Positions 7,934-16,822 of a stretch of DNA of 64,000 bases are shown piece after piece. The stretch is from positions 29,121 to 93,120 of the forward strand of contig CAZFKX010000003.1 in the NCBI GenBank assembly GCA_964519345.1, read 5' to 3'. The notes beneath the pieces are model-generated. The model had not been told where the DNA came from. It made no database searches and was given only the letters and a program-made list of their open reading frames with translations. The stretch's first letter is position 1. Each line of letters opens with the position of its first letter. The position numbers and the translations under genes were made by a program. The DNA is from Persephonella sp964519345 (GTDB taxonomy: Bacteria > Aquificota > Aquificia > Aquificales > Hydrogenothermaceae).

Positions 7934-9556
7934 TTACCTCTTTATATTCATAGTTTCTTGAAGAACCTGATCAGATGTTGTTATGGTTCTTGCGTTTGCC
8001 TGATATGCTCTTTGTGCGGTTATAAGATTTATAAACTCCCTTGAAATATCCACATTGGAAAGCTCAAGGAAACCACCTCTTATTTTTGATATAACACCTC
8101 CTGGAACTATTATTGGCGTGTATGTCTGGCTGTTCGGTAAAAATAGATTGTTTCCTTTTCTTATAAGAATCTCCTTGTCATTAAATGTTGCGATTGCTAT
8201 TCTTGCCCAGTCTTTAACCTGTCCATTTGAATAAACTCCTCTAACAAGTCCGTCTTCACTTACTGATATAGAGAGAAGATCTCCTTTAGCATAACCATCC
8301 TGTTCTGCATAAAATATAAATTCAGACTCAACCTGCTTCATATTCTGTATATCAAGTGTAAACTGGATAGGGTTTCCTCCTGTGTTCAACGTAGCTGAGT
8401 TGGAGTTATTTACAGGTATAGGAACTATAGAGATAGTATCTGGCGATATGGTGTTTGTTGATACTGTGGTGTCATAAGTTTTATAGCTTCCAGCTGTTAA
8501 TGTTTCAGTTGCACCATTTCCGGCAAACTGATTTATAAATACTGCTCCGTCGTCATAACTTATACTTCCAACAACCCTATTGTCGTTATTAAGATCTATA
8601 ATATTCCCATGACCATCATCTATCCAGTTTACGCTATATGTCGTAACACCGTCGTTGTATTGGGTTATCACAAGAGATCCCGGTAATACAGGCGTGTTAT
8701 TAAGGGTAAACTGTCCAAGATCTCCTGACTCTGTTTCTGTCCCTGCTCCTGTAATCGTTTGATCTGTATTAATACCGTAACCAAATATTCTGTTAATCTG
8801 TCCGACCCCATTAAACTCTACAACTAAAGCATCATACGTATTGGTATCACCAGGAACGTTAAACTGTATTGGTTCATCGTCCATCAACCCGAAAACTCTC
8901 CATTGGTTTGGACCTGTATGAACAAAGTACAACTGTGCTTCATGGGATACACCTAAGGAATCGTAAACCGTTATAGCGTTAACATAGCTGTATGTTCTTG
9001 CGTCGCTTGTATCAAAAACGCCTGTTACCAGTTCTGATCCTGCATCGAGATTTGTAGGTTCTTTTAAAGAAAGTCTTGTAGTCACATGGGGTGGCATATC
9101 ATTTGGTATATTTATCGCTCCTATAGCTCCAGCTATGTTTCCAGCGTCATCCAACTGCCATCCTAATAATTTCATGCCGTTAAGATTTATAAGGTCGCCG
9201 TTTGCATCTGTTCTGAACTGTCCTGCTCTTGTGTAGTATGTTACATCTTGAGCATCTCTTACCATAAAAAACCCTTCGCCATCGAGCGCAAGATCTGTCG
9301 GCGTATTTGTGTTCATCAAAGCCCCTTGTGAGAAATCTTTTGTTGTGCTTCCAACAAAAGATCCTCCTCCAATTTCCATATTCTTGGGTGAGTTGTTGGC
9401 GAATGTTGTGAGACTGCTTGAGATTAGATCTTCAAAATTAACCCTTTCTGCTTTAAAGCCGATCGTATTAACATTTGCTATATTGTCTGATATAACAGAC
9501 AACCAGTTTTTATTTGCATTTAGACCAGCATTTCCTGTGTAAAATGATTGAATCAT
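7934..9556 (-). CDS. flgE: FlgE, flagellar hook protein
   Basis: FlgE polymerises into the hook. The 540-residue protein has the rod/hook-family N-terminal motif 'ISDNIANVNTIGFKAERV', a large variable central region rich in T, N, D and G, and the conserved C-terminal coiled coil 'REFINLITAQRAYQANARTI'. It is longer than the enterobacterial hook protein (about 400 residues) because of added surface domains. It follows flgD by 4 bp, the usual order. Confidence 0.96.
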   Translation of the reverse strand: MIQSFYTGNAGLNANKNWLSVISDNIANVNTIGFKAERVNFEDLISSSLTTFANNSPKNMEIGGGSFVGSTTKDFSQGALMNTNTPTDLALDGEGFFMVRDAQDVTYYTRAGQFRTDANGDLINLNGMKLLGWQLDDAGNIAGAIGAINIPNDMPPHVTTRLSLKEPTNLDAGSELVTGVFDTSDARTYSYVNAITVYDSLGVSHEAQLYFVHTGPNQWRVFGLMDDEPIQFNVPGDTNTYDALVVEFNGVGQINRIFGYGINTDQTITGAGTETESGDLGQFTLNNTPVLPGSLVITQYNDGVTTYSVNWIDDGHGNIIDLNNDNRVVGSISYDDGAVFINQFAGNGATETLTAGSYKTYDTTVSTNTISPDTISIVPIPVNNSNSATLNTGGNPIQFTLDIQNMKQVESEFIFYAEQDGYAKGDLLSISVSEDGLVRGVYSNGQVKDWARIAIATFNDKEILIRKGNNLFLPNSQTYTPIIVPGGVISKIRGGFLELSNVDISREFINLITAQRAYQANARTITTSDQVLQETMNIKR

Positions 9557-9560
9557 GACT

Positions 9561-10208
9561 TTAACCTCCTATCTGGACTATTGAGTTTAGGTTAACATCT
9601 ATACCGTCAAATAACACTTTTATACCGTTGCTTTCTCTAATAACGCTTTCAACAAGAGCCGTACTTTTTACAGAACTTTTAACAGTACTGCCGTCTTTAT
9701 ACGCCTCTATATAAACCGTATAATATCCATCCGCCAGTTCTGGATTGTCTATCTCAAAGGGATAATCAACACCTCCCTGAAGATTTGAAAAATTCTGTGT
9801 ATCTACCACGTTCCCATTCTTATCCATAACCGTAATGGTTACAATATCTGCATTATCGTCAAGTCTGAAAGATACCGAGGTTTTCCCATTTTCAAGATAG
9901 GTCTGATTTCCTTCATAAACGATCTTTTTTCCGATAAGTCCCGATGCATATAAAAGAGAGTTTGCCTCATTTGTTTCCTTTAAAAGTTCAACAGTTTCCT
10001 GAAAGTCGTTAAGCACCTCCATTTCCCTAAGTTTTACTGTATTCTGGATAAAGTCTGTAATATCGTTTGCCTGTAATGGATCCTGCCATTGTAAATCAGC
10101 AAGCAGAACTTTGAGGAAATCCTCATTTTCCATTTTTGAGTTATCGTAACCTGCCTCAACTATTTTAACTTCTTGGGTTTTTATATCATATATCCCACCT
10201 GATTCCAT
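9561..10208 (-). CDS. flgD: FlgD, hook-capping protein
   Basis: FlgD is the temporary scaffold that caps the growing hook. The N-terminus has the family motif 'FLKVLLADLQWQDPL', followed by an FlgD Ig-like/tudor region ('VDYPFEIDNPELADGYYTVYI'). The ATG at 10208 is preferred over an upstream TTG at 10232, because a full AAGGAGGTG ribosome site (10215-10223) sits 6 bases before it. That gives 215 residues. The gene overlaps the end of fliI by 23 bp, so translation is probably coupled but independently well initiated. Confidence 0.93.
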   Translation of the reverse strand: MESGGIYDIKTQEVKIVEAGYDNSKMENEDFLKVLLADLQWQDPLQANDITDFIQNTVKLREMEVLNDFQETVELLKETNEANSLLYASGLIGKKIVYEGNQTYLENGKTSVSFRLDDNADIVTITVMDKNGNVVDTQNFSNLQGGVDYPFEIDNPELADGYYTVYIEAYKDGSTVKSSVKSTALVESVIRESNGIKVLFDGIDVNLNSIVQIGG

Positions 10209-11517
10209 ACTTTTCACCTCCTTCTTTAACAATCAGATCTATAAGATCTTTAAGCTGTTCAAACGACTCACGGATTGTAACCTTCTTATTCATATCCTGC
10301 CTTATAAAACCTTCCATTATGCTGTGCATCTGTATTGCAAGATCAACCTTTGGTGTGGTTCCTTTTTTATACAATCCGAGGTTGATCATATCCTCAGCTT
10401 CTCTGTAAATACTTTCTATTTCTGTAAATATTCCTTGATATTTTAATATATCGTCAGATACTATCTGAGGCATTAACCTGCTTACGCTTTTTAGAATATC
10501 AACTGCTGGAAATATTCTTTTGTTTGCAAGATCCCTTGATAAAACTATATGACCGTCTAAAAATCCCATAGCTGCGTCAGCAACAGGATCCATTGTAATA
10601 TCGTCTCCTTCCACTAAAACTGTATAGATTCCTGTTATACTGCCTCTACCATAAAAGTTGCCTGCCTGTTCTATAAATTTTGGAAGTAAAGCAAACACAG
10701 AAGGTGTGTAACCTTTTGTTGTTGGCGGTTCTCCAACAGCAAGACCTATTTCCCTTTGAGCCATAGCGAGTCTTGTGAGCGAATCAAGAAGAAATAGAAC
10801 GTTTTTTCCAGAGTTTGAAAAAAATTTTGCAATAGCTATAGCCGAGTAGGCTGCTCTTATTTTAGCAAGTGGTGTTTGATCAGATGTTGCAACTACTACA
10901 ACAGATTTTTTTAAACCTTCCTCACCGAGATTATCCTCAATGAACTCCCTTACTTCTCTTCCTCTTTCGCCAATCAATGCTATAACGTTAACATCTGCCT
11001 CTGTGAATCTTGATATCATACCAAGTAATGTGCTTTTCCCAACACCTGCTCCTGAGAATATTCCTATTCTTTGACCTTTGCCTATAGTTAAAAGTCCATT
11101 AATTGATCTTACTCCAACATCCAGAGGTTCTTTTATCCTTTCCCTATCAAGAGGGTTTATGGTTGCGTTTTTTAGGTAGTAATGGTGTGATGGATTAATT
11201 TTGCTTTTGTTCAGAGGCTTTCCAAATGGATCTAAAACTGTTCCTAAAAGTTCTTCTCCAACTTCAATACTTACAGGTTCCTGTCTTGCCTCTACCCAGC
11301 TTCCCACTCGTATACCTATTGTGTCATCAAAAGCCATTAAAAGCGTTTTTCCATCTTTAAAGCCAACGACTTCAGCCTCAAGTCCATTTTCGAGAATGCA
11401 TGAATCCCCTATTGATACTTTGGGTAAAACAGCTTCTATAACAGGGCCAACTACACCTGTTATTTTTCCTTTTACCTTATATCTTGGAATGCTTTTTAAT
11501 CTCTCTTTTAATCTCAT
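10186..11517 (-). CDS. fliI: FliI, flagellar export ATPase
   Basis: FliI is the F1-beta-like ATPase that prepares export substrates at the base of the gate. The 443-residue product has the Walker A 'GIFSGAGVGKSTLL', 'ALIGERGREVREF', the Walker B region 'VLFLLDSLTRLAMAQREI', and the type III specific 'GEPPTTKGYTPSVFALLPK'. The start lies within the end of fliH (41-bp overlap). Gene order fliF-fliH-fliI is conserved, although fliG is elsewhere in this block. Confidence 0.97.
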   Translation of the reverse strand: MRLKERLKSIPRYKVKGKITGVVGPVIEAVLPKVSIGDSCILENGLEAEVVGFKDGKTLLMAFDDTIGIRVGSWVEARQEPVSIEVGEELLGTVLDPFGKPLNKSKINPSHHYYLKNATINPLDRERIKEPLDVGVRSINGLLTIGKGQRIGIFSGAGVGKSTLLGMISRFTEADVNVIALIGERGREVREFIEDNLGEEGLKKSVVVVATSDQTPLAKIRAAYSAIAIAKFFSNSGKNVLFLLDSLTRLAMAQREIGLAVGEPPTTKGYTPSVFALLPKFIEQAGNFYGRGSITGIYTVLVEGDDITMDPVADAAMGFLDGHIVLSRDLANKRIFPAVDILKSVSRLMPQIVSDDILKYQGIFTEIESIYREAEDMINLGLYKKGTTPKVDLAIQMHSIMEGFIRQDMNKKVTIRESFEQLKDLIDLIVKEGGEKYGIRWDI

Positions 11518-12154
11518 CTTTTAAAATCTGGATTTTTTCCTTAAAATTACTTTCAAGCTGTATATCTTCAATATTTATTCTAAAATCTCCTTTTACAAGG
11601 GTGTTGTCTATAGAAACGTCTAAGTTTTCTTTTTCAAGCATTTTAGCGACATCTTCCATCTCCGGAGATAATGTTATTTTAAGCTTTGGATAATTTCTAA
11701 ACTCGTTTATTACAGAGATTATCTGCTGTGAAAGGAATTTCTCATTTTCTGGAGAAATATAAAGATAGTTTAAAAGTTCCTCGAGGGCAGAAAGTATTAG
11801 ATCGTTTATGTGATCTATATAATCTTGATATGCTTTTTTCAGGGATTCTGTTAATTTACTAATATCTGTTTTTAGCTCATTTATTTCTTTTTCAAACTGT
11901 TCAGTTAATTTTTTTCTCTCATCATTGAGTATAATCTCTAATTTTTTATTAAACTCTTTTTCCGCCTCTTCTTTTCCTTTTTTTAATCCTTCATTGAATG
12001 ACTCTTCTTTTGTCTGTTCTATCTTTTTTTTGAAATCTTCCTCTATCTTCTTTATCTTGTTCTGGTAGAATTTTTCAATCTCTTCTTTTGAAATCTTGTC
12101 CAGATCAGGCTTTTTATCCTCATTTCCAAAATCGTCCAGTTCAAGCCTGATCAT
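11477..12154 (-). CDS. fliH: FliH, negative regulator and stalk of the export ATPase
   Basis: A 225-residue, strongly charged, mostly coiled-coil protein ('FKKKIEQTKEESFNEGLKKG' from about residue 42). It has a C-terminal V-ATPase E-subunit-like region that would hold FliI. FliH links FliI to the C-ring. Identification rests on the position directly between fliF and fliI and on the coiled-coil plus C-terminal domain layout; sequence conservation in this family is always weak. Confidence 0.85.
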   Translation of the reverse strand: MIRLELDDFGNEDKKPDLDKISKEEIEKFYQNKIKKIEEDFKKKIEQTKEESFNEGLKKGKEEAEKEFNKKLEIILNDERKKLTEQFEKEINELKTDISKLTESLKKAYQDYIDHINDLILSALEELLNYLYISPENEKFLSQQIISVINEFRNYPKLKITLSPEMEDVAKMLEKENLDVSIDNTLVKGDFRINIEDIQLESNFKEKIQILKDEIKREIKKHSKI

Positions 12155-12155
12155 A

Positions 12156-13745
12156 CTATCTTCCTTCTTCTTTCATCCATTTTGTTATTAGTTCAGCTAT
12201 AAGTTCAGGATTTTCCTGTGCGAGATCTACAAGTTTTCTGTATATCGGTTCTCTTTCTAGCTGAAACTCTTCCATTTCTCTCTCATGTATAGCATAGGCT
12301 GCTGCCGCTTCAGGCGATATTCCAGGTGGAGGTGCTTCTGGTGCTTTTTTCTTCCCCTTTATAATTTTAAGTAGTATCACTGCAGCTACAGCGATAACCG
12401 CAAGCCCAAGAATTCCAATAGCTACCAGAAGTATGATATCTTCTGTTTTTTTCCTTTCTGTTATAACAACTTCAGGTTTAGCTTCAAATGGAACACTTAC
12501 TACTGTAACCTGATCTCCTCTTTTAGGATCATAACCTATAGCTGTTTTAACAAGGGATTCATATACTTTAAGTTCATCTTCTGATCTTGGTATAAATTTG
12601 TATGTTTCATTTCCTTCTTTATCCTTTACTTTTTCGTATTTTCCATCTATTAGAACGCCAACACTTATTTTTTTTATGTTAAATATAGGCTTTTGAGTAT
12701 TTACAAGAGATTTTGTCACATTATAATTTTTTGTTGTATCTTTTCTTTCTTTTTGTTTTACTATACTGCCCTGTCCAGATTCGTCTATAACAGGAGGTAC
12801 GTTAGTTGGTGTTCCAGGAGGGAGGGCTTCTTGTTGTTTAAACTCTTTTTCTTTTTCTTGGATTTTTCTTTCGCTTACTACTGCCGTTCTGTCAGGATCG
12901 TATATTTCGTCCTGCTGTTGAACTTTTCCCGTTTCTATCTCAACAGTTGCTCTCACTACAACTTTACCTTCACCAAGTGCTCTTGACAGCATGCTTTGAA
13001 CATTTTTTTCTATCTGTCTTTCAAGTTTTCTTTTGATCTCAACATTTTTATCTGATACCGCGTTAACGGAATCCTCCTCTAAAATATCCGAGAGAACTCT
13101 ACCTCTGTTGTCAACAACAGTTACATTTTCTGGCTTTAATTTTGGAACTGCATGTGAGACGAGAAAAACTACAGCCTTTACCTGTTCTTTAGTAAGATCT
13201 TTTCCTGGCCATAATTTAAGTATTATTGATGCTTTTGGTTCATCTTCTTCCCTTACAAATATGCTTTCTTTAGGCAGCGCTATGTTAACTTTTGCATCTC
13301 TAACAGGATCAAGCTGTCTTATGGTTCTTGACAGTTCCCCTTCAAGAGCTCTAAGGTAGTTGACATTTTCTTGAAACTGAGTTATCCCCATCTTAGGTTC
13401 TTCAAAAATCTCGAAACCAACTGTTTTGCCTGATGGAAGTCCTTTTGCTGCAAGTTTTAATCTTATCTCGTGTACCTTATTCTGTGGAACAAGTATTATA
13501 CTTCCATCTCCTTCGACCTTGTAAGGTATATTTTCTTCCTGTAGGACGGATAGAATGCTTCCGGCATCATCTGGATTTAAATGTGTGTATAAAACGCCAT
13601 ACTCTTCTTTTGTTACCGTCTTAAAGGCTATAATTCCAAGTAGTGATATAAGAAGTAAGCCTGCAGTAATTAAGGCTATATTTCTCGGATTGAGATTTTT
13701 TTTGATATTCTCTGAAGTTTTTTTTAAAAGCTCATTTAGATCCAA
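12156..13745 (-). CDS. fliF: FliF, MS-ring protein
   Basis: FliF builds the MS ring in the inner membrane. The 529 residues show an N-terminal membrane helix (about 24-43) and the YscJ/FliF domain ('EEYGVLYTHLNPDDAGSIL', 'YLRALEGELSRTIRQLDPV'). A second ring-building domain follows, then a C-terminal membrane helix (about 436-460) and a cytoplasmic tail that binds FliG. The start codon is TTG at 13745, with AGGGG upstream; no ATG exists nearby in frame. The gene follows fliE by 11 bp. Confidence 0.96.
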   Translation of the reverse strand: MDLNELLKKTSENIKKNLNPRNIALITAGLLLISLLGIIAFKTVTKEEYGVLYTHLNPDDAGSILSVLQEENIPYKVEGDGSIILVPQNKVHEIRLKLAAKGLPSGKTVGFEIFEEPKMGITQFQENVNYLRALEGELSRTIRQLDPVRDAKVNIALPKESIFVREEDEPKASIILKLWPGKDLTKEQVKAVVFLVSHAVPKLKPENVTVVDNRGRVLSDILEEDSVNAVSDKNVEIKRKLERQIEKNVQSMLSRALGEGKVVVRATVEIETGKVQQQDEIYDPDRTAVVSERKIQEKEKEFKQQEALPPGTPTNVPPVIDESGQGSIVKQKERKDTTKNYNVTKSLVNTQKPIFNIKKISVGVLIDGKYEKVKDKEGNETYKFIPRSEDELKVYESLVKTAIGYDPKRGDQVTVVSVPFEAKPEVVITERKKTEDIILLVAIGILGLAVIAVAAVILLKIIKGKKKAPEAPPPGISPEAAAAYAIHEREMEEFQLEREPIYRKLVDLAQENPELIAELITKWMKEEGR

Positions 13746-13756
13746 GTTTTTTACCC

Positions 13757-14041
13757 CTATACCTGCATTCTCATTATTTCTTGATAGCTTTCAAGGGCTT
13801 TATTTCTTATCTCAGTTATAAGTCTTAACGATATGTCAGATTTTGCGATCTGATACATAAGATTTTCAAGATTTTCAACTTCTCCTGCCGATATTTTCCT
13901 TTCAGCTTCCTTTGCCATTTTAAGATCGTAATTTACATCAGCTACAAACTCTTCTAAAACTTCACTGAAAGGCTTTATCTCTTTATCATCTTTTTTCTGA
14001 CTTAAGATAGATGTAAAATCATTGATCCCTTCAATTCTCAT
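13757..14041 (-). CDS. fliE: FliE, MS-ring/rod junction protein
   Basis: A 94-residue protein of the normal FliE size. The C-terminal half has the family pattern 'KSDISLRLITEIRNKALESY' and 'YQEIMRMQV'. FliE joins the MS ring to the proximal rod and is itself exported. It lies in the conserved order flgB-flgC-fliE-fliF. Confidence 0.94.
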   Translation of the reverse strand: MRIEGINDFTSILSQKKDDKEIKPFSEVLEEFVADVNYDLKMAKEAERKISAGEVENLENLMYQIAKSDISLRLITEIRNKALESYQEIMRMQV

Positions 14042-14061
14042 TATATACCCCCCTTATCTTT

Positions 14062-14472
14062 TTAAACTCTTATCAATTCAAGAGATTTTAAAAGCATATC
14101 TTTATGAGTATTGAAAGCTGTTAGGTTTGCTTCATAGGTTCTTATAGCTGACATCATATCAACCATCTCCCTTAATGGATCAACATTTGGATATGCCACA
14201 TAACCGTTCTGATCAGCATCTGGATGGGAAGGATCAAACTTTAATTTGAAAGGAGATGGATCCTCTATTACTTGAGGAATCTTAACTTTATAGATAGGAG
14301 TTTTGCTTTGATCATCAAGAACAGCCTGAAAAACAGGAACTTTTCTTCTGTAAGGCTGTCCATCTTCTGTTCTTGTTGAGTTTACATTTGCCAGATTACT
14401 TGATGTTATATCTATTCTTATTCTCTGTGCTGCCATTCCTGTTACAGAAATTTCAAGTCCCTTGAATATCAT
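14062..14472 (-). CDS. flgC: FlgC, proximal rod protein
   Basis: A 136-residue rod protein with the family N-terminal motif 'ISVTGMAAQRIRIDITSSNL' followed by 'ANVNSTRT'. The C-terminal helix is 'REMVDMMSAIRTYEANLTAF'. It follows flgB by 17 bp and precedes fliE. Confidence 0.95.
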   Translation of the reverse strand: MIFKGLEISVTGMAAQRIRIDITSSNLANVNSTRTEDGQPYRRKVPVFQAVLDDQSKTPIYKVKIPQVIEDPSPFKLKFDPSHPDADQNGYVAYPNVDPLREMVDMMSAIRTYEANLTAFNTHKDMLLKSLELIRV

Positions 14473-14489
14473 AATATTCCCTCCGTTGA

Positions 14490-14867
14490 TTACCTGCCTG
14501 TTATTGCATATTTAAGTTTTGCCATCTCTTTTTTCATAGATTCTAAGAGTGTTTTGTACATAATTGAACTTTCTGCCAGCTTTGCAAGTTCCTCTTCAAT
14601 ATTAACCTGATTCTGATCGTATCCTGTAAGTTTTCCCTGTTCAACAAGCTTGATTGAAGATCTTTTCTCAGGAAAAGGATCTATATGTTTTGGATCTGTT
14701 TTTTTCAGTTTTATCTGCTCTGTCAGAATATTTTCAAAAATAATATCTTTTGGCTTATAAAATGGAGTGTCAGCATTAGCTATATTGCTCTGTATGACCT
14801 TTGTTCTTTCTAAGAAGTAAGACGCCTTTTCTTCAAGCTTATCTATATGGGAAAAAAGCTCGCTCAT
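14490..14867 (-). CDS. flgB: FlgB, proximal rod protein
   Basis: A 125-residue rod protein. The N-terminal motif 'RTKVIQSNIANADTPFYKPKD' spans about residues 22-42 and the C-terminal helix includes 'SSIMYKTLLESMKKEMAKLK'. Its ATG overlaps the TGA of the preceding TPR-protein gene (ATGA), indicating coupled translation with that gene. Confidence 0.95.
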   Translation of the reverse strand: MSELFSHIDKLEEKASYFLERTKVIQSNIANADTPFYKPKDIIFENILTEQIKLKKTDPKHIDPFPEKRSSIKLVEQGKLTGYDQNQVNIEEELAKLAESSIMYKTLLESMKKEMAKLKYAITGR

Positions 14868-16822
14868 CTTGAGACCTCCTTAACCAGAATACTGTCCTCA
14901 TATATATTTCTTGCAACCGAAGACCATGATGTGTCGCATCCATCTATCATTTTTAAAAATCTTTCAGCATCATCGGATCCAATCCTTAACATACTTATCA
15001 GTATCCAGCTGTTAATGTTGCAGTCATCTAACTTTTCGGATACAGGCAGGAGTATATTTAATACCTCTTTATACCTGTTCTTAGATATAGATGTTGCTAT
15101 TATCTGGGATATGTACTTTCTGAAAAAGTTATCTTTGTAATAAATTTCAAGTTTATCCTTTACTTTATTAAGAATTTTTAATGAGAGGTTCAAATTTCCA
15201 GATTTGTAATAAGATATAGCTTTAAGAAGTAGAGCTTCTGTATCATTTTCGCATTTTTTTAGATATACGAGACTTTTTTCAATATCTTTTCCAAGTTCAA
15301 TAATATTTTTTATATAAAGTTTTGTATAACTACATCCTTTATTTTTTATTTTTGAGAGTATATCCAAGGATTTTTTGTATTTTTTTCCTTCAAAATATAC
15401 CTTTGCAAGATAGAGTCTTGATTTATCATCCTTCCATTTTTTTAATATCCATTTTGAAAGTTCTATTCTTTCCTGTTCCATACCGCATACTTTTAAATCT
15501 TCAACTATCTTGAAAAGAATCTCCCTATTAAATACATACCTGAAAAATTTTTTATTTGTTCTGTAAAGCTCGCAGGTTTTTTTTGAAGGTAATTTAAGAA
15601 CGCCATTTGACCACAGTTTTCTTATATATTCTTTATGTTCATAAAGCATTCTCTCTGGATATATTAGAGAGAGTTCTTTAACAAGTTCTGAGAAAAGAGA
15701 TCTGTTCTCCAGATCAAACACCATCTTACCAAAATTTCCTATAGCAAAATTTCCTATGTATGAGTTTCTGTTTGATACAAGCATTCTGTAAACAAATCTT
15801 AAAGGTTTTTTAAAATCGTTGTCTTTCTTTTTTAATAGGTATATTTTCTCCCTTATCTTCTTATCATCTTCCATGCTTAATATTTTAAGTTTTGCCACTT
15901 TTGCTTCCTTAGAGTCAGGATACTTTTCTGCTATTGAGTAGTAGTAATTGAAAGCTGTTATCTTGTCACCTTTTATACTAAATATATCTCCAAGCCTAAG
16001 GAGAGATCTTCTTATTATTTCTTCGTCTTTTATAAGACTTATTATTCTTCTAAAAAGCTGTTTGGAAAATTCATACTTTTTTATTCTGTATGTATTCTCT
16101 GCAAATATGTAGTAGTAATAAGGATTTTCAATAAGATACGGCTCATACTCTTTGTAAACTTTTGATAGATATTCGTAAGCTTTCTTGTAATTTCCTTTTT
16201 GAAATTCTAAAAGACCTTTTATAAACTCAAACTCTTTTTTCTCTTCTTCCGAAAGTTCTTCAACATTAACGAGGACTATATACCTCGTTACAAGATCCAT
16301 TTTATGAGTCCATGCAGCTGTTCTTAGTATTGCTACAACAGTTTTGAACTGCTGTTTTTTTGTCAATGATCTATAAAATGCCAATTTATACAGTGCAAGA
16401 GCTCTTTCGTACATGTATAAGTTTTCGTATATATTTCCTTTCGTATAGTAAAAATCCCATGATTGGGAATTTTTGTCCATATAGGAATATTTGTTTATAT
16501 AATTTAGTGCTTTAAGTATAAGAGTTTTTTTCCCTGTTTTCCTTCCAAGTTCAAGATATATCTTTGCAGTTAGAAAGAGTGCATCAGAGTAAAATATATT
16601 ATCTCTGTGGGTTACAAGTTTTGTTAAAAGATTCAAAGCTGAGTAGTAGGATTTTCTTTTAAACATCTGAACAGCTTCTTTGTAAATTTTTGAAGCTTCT
16701 TTTTCTGTTAGACTTTTAAACGGACTTTCCTGTTTTTTTTCCTGTATTGCAGTTTTTTCTTCTGCATATGATATTAAAGTTACTGTAAGGAAAACGACCA
16801 GTATCAGTTTAAACCCTGACAT
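14864..16822 (-). CDS. Secreted TPR-repeat protein within the flagellar operon
   Basis: I do not recognise a named family. The 652-residue protein starts with a clear Sec signal peptide (hydrophobic 'LILVVFLTVTLISYA' then EEK), without a lipobox. It then consists almost entirely of helical TPR-like pairs rich in Tyr and Lys (for example 'ALNYINKYSYMD', 'GNYKKAYEYLSKVYKEYEPY', 'KYEFSKQLFRRIISL'). It is locked between fliK (14-bp overlap) and flgB (4-bp ATGA overlap), so it should be co-expressed with the rod genes. A periplasmic scaffold role around the motor is an inference. It is a distant analogue at most of the TPR motor protein PflA of Campylobacter. Confidence 0.85.
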   Translation of the reverse strand: MSGFKLILVVFLTVTLISYAEEKTAIQEKKQESPFKSLTEKEASKIYKEAVQMFKRKSYYSALNLLTKLVTHRDNIFYSDALFLTAKIYLELGRKTGKKTLILKALNYINKYSYMDKNSQSWDFYYTKGNIYENLYMYERALALYKLAFYRSLTKKQQFKTVVAILRTAAWTHKMDLVTRYIVLVNVEELSEEEKKEFEFIKGLLEFQKGNYKKAYEYLSKVYKEYEPYLIENPYYYYIFAENTYRIKKYEFSKQLFRRIISLIKDEEIIRRSLLRLGDIFSIKGDKITAFNYYYSIAEKYPDSKEAKVAKLKILSMEDDKKIREKIYLLKKKDNDFKKPLRFVYRMLVSNRNSYIGNFAIGNFGKMVFDLENRSLFSELVKELSLIYPERMLYEHKEYIRKLWSNGVLKLPSKKTCELYRTNKKFFRYVFNREILFKIVEDLKVCGMEQERIELSKWILKKWKDDKSRLYLAKVYFEGKKYKKSLDILSKIKNKGCSYTKLYIKNIIELGKDIEKSLVYLKKCENDTEALLLKAISYYKSGNLNLSLKILNKVKDKLEIYYKDNFFRKYISQIIATSISKNRYKEVLNILLPVSEKLDDCNINSWILISMLRIGSDDAERFLKMIDGCDTSWSSVARNIYEDSILVKEVSR

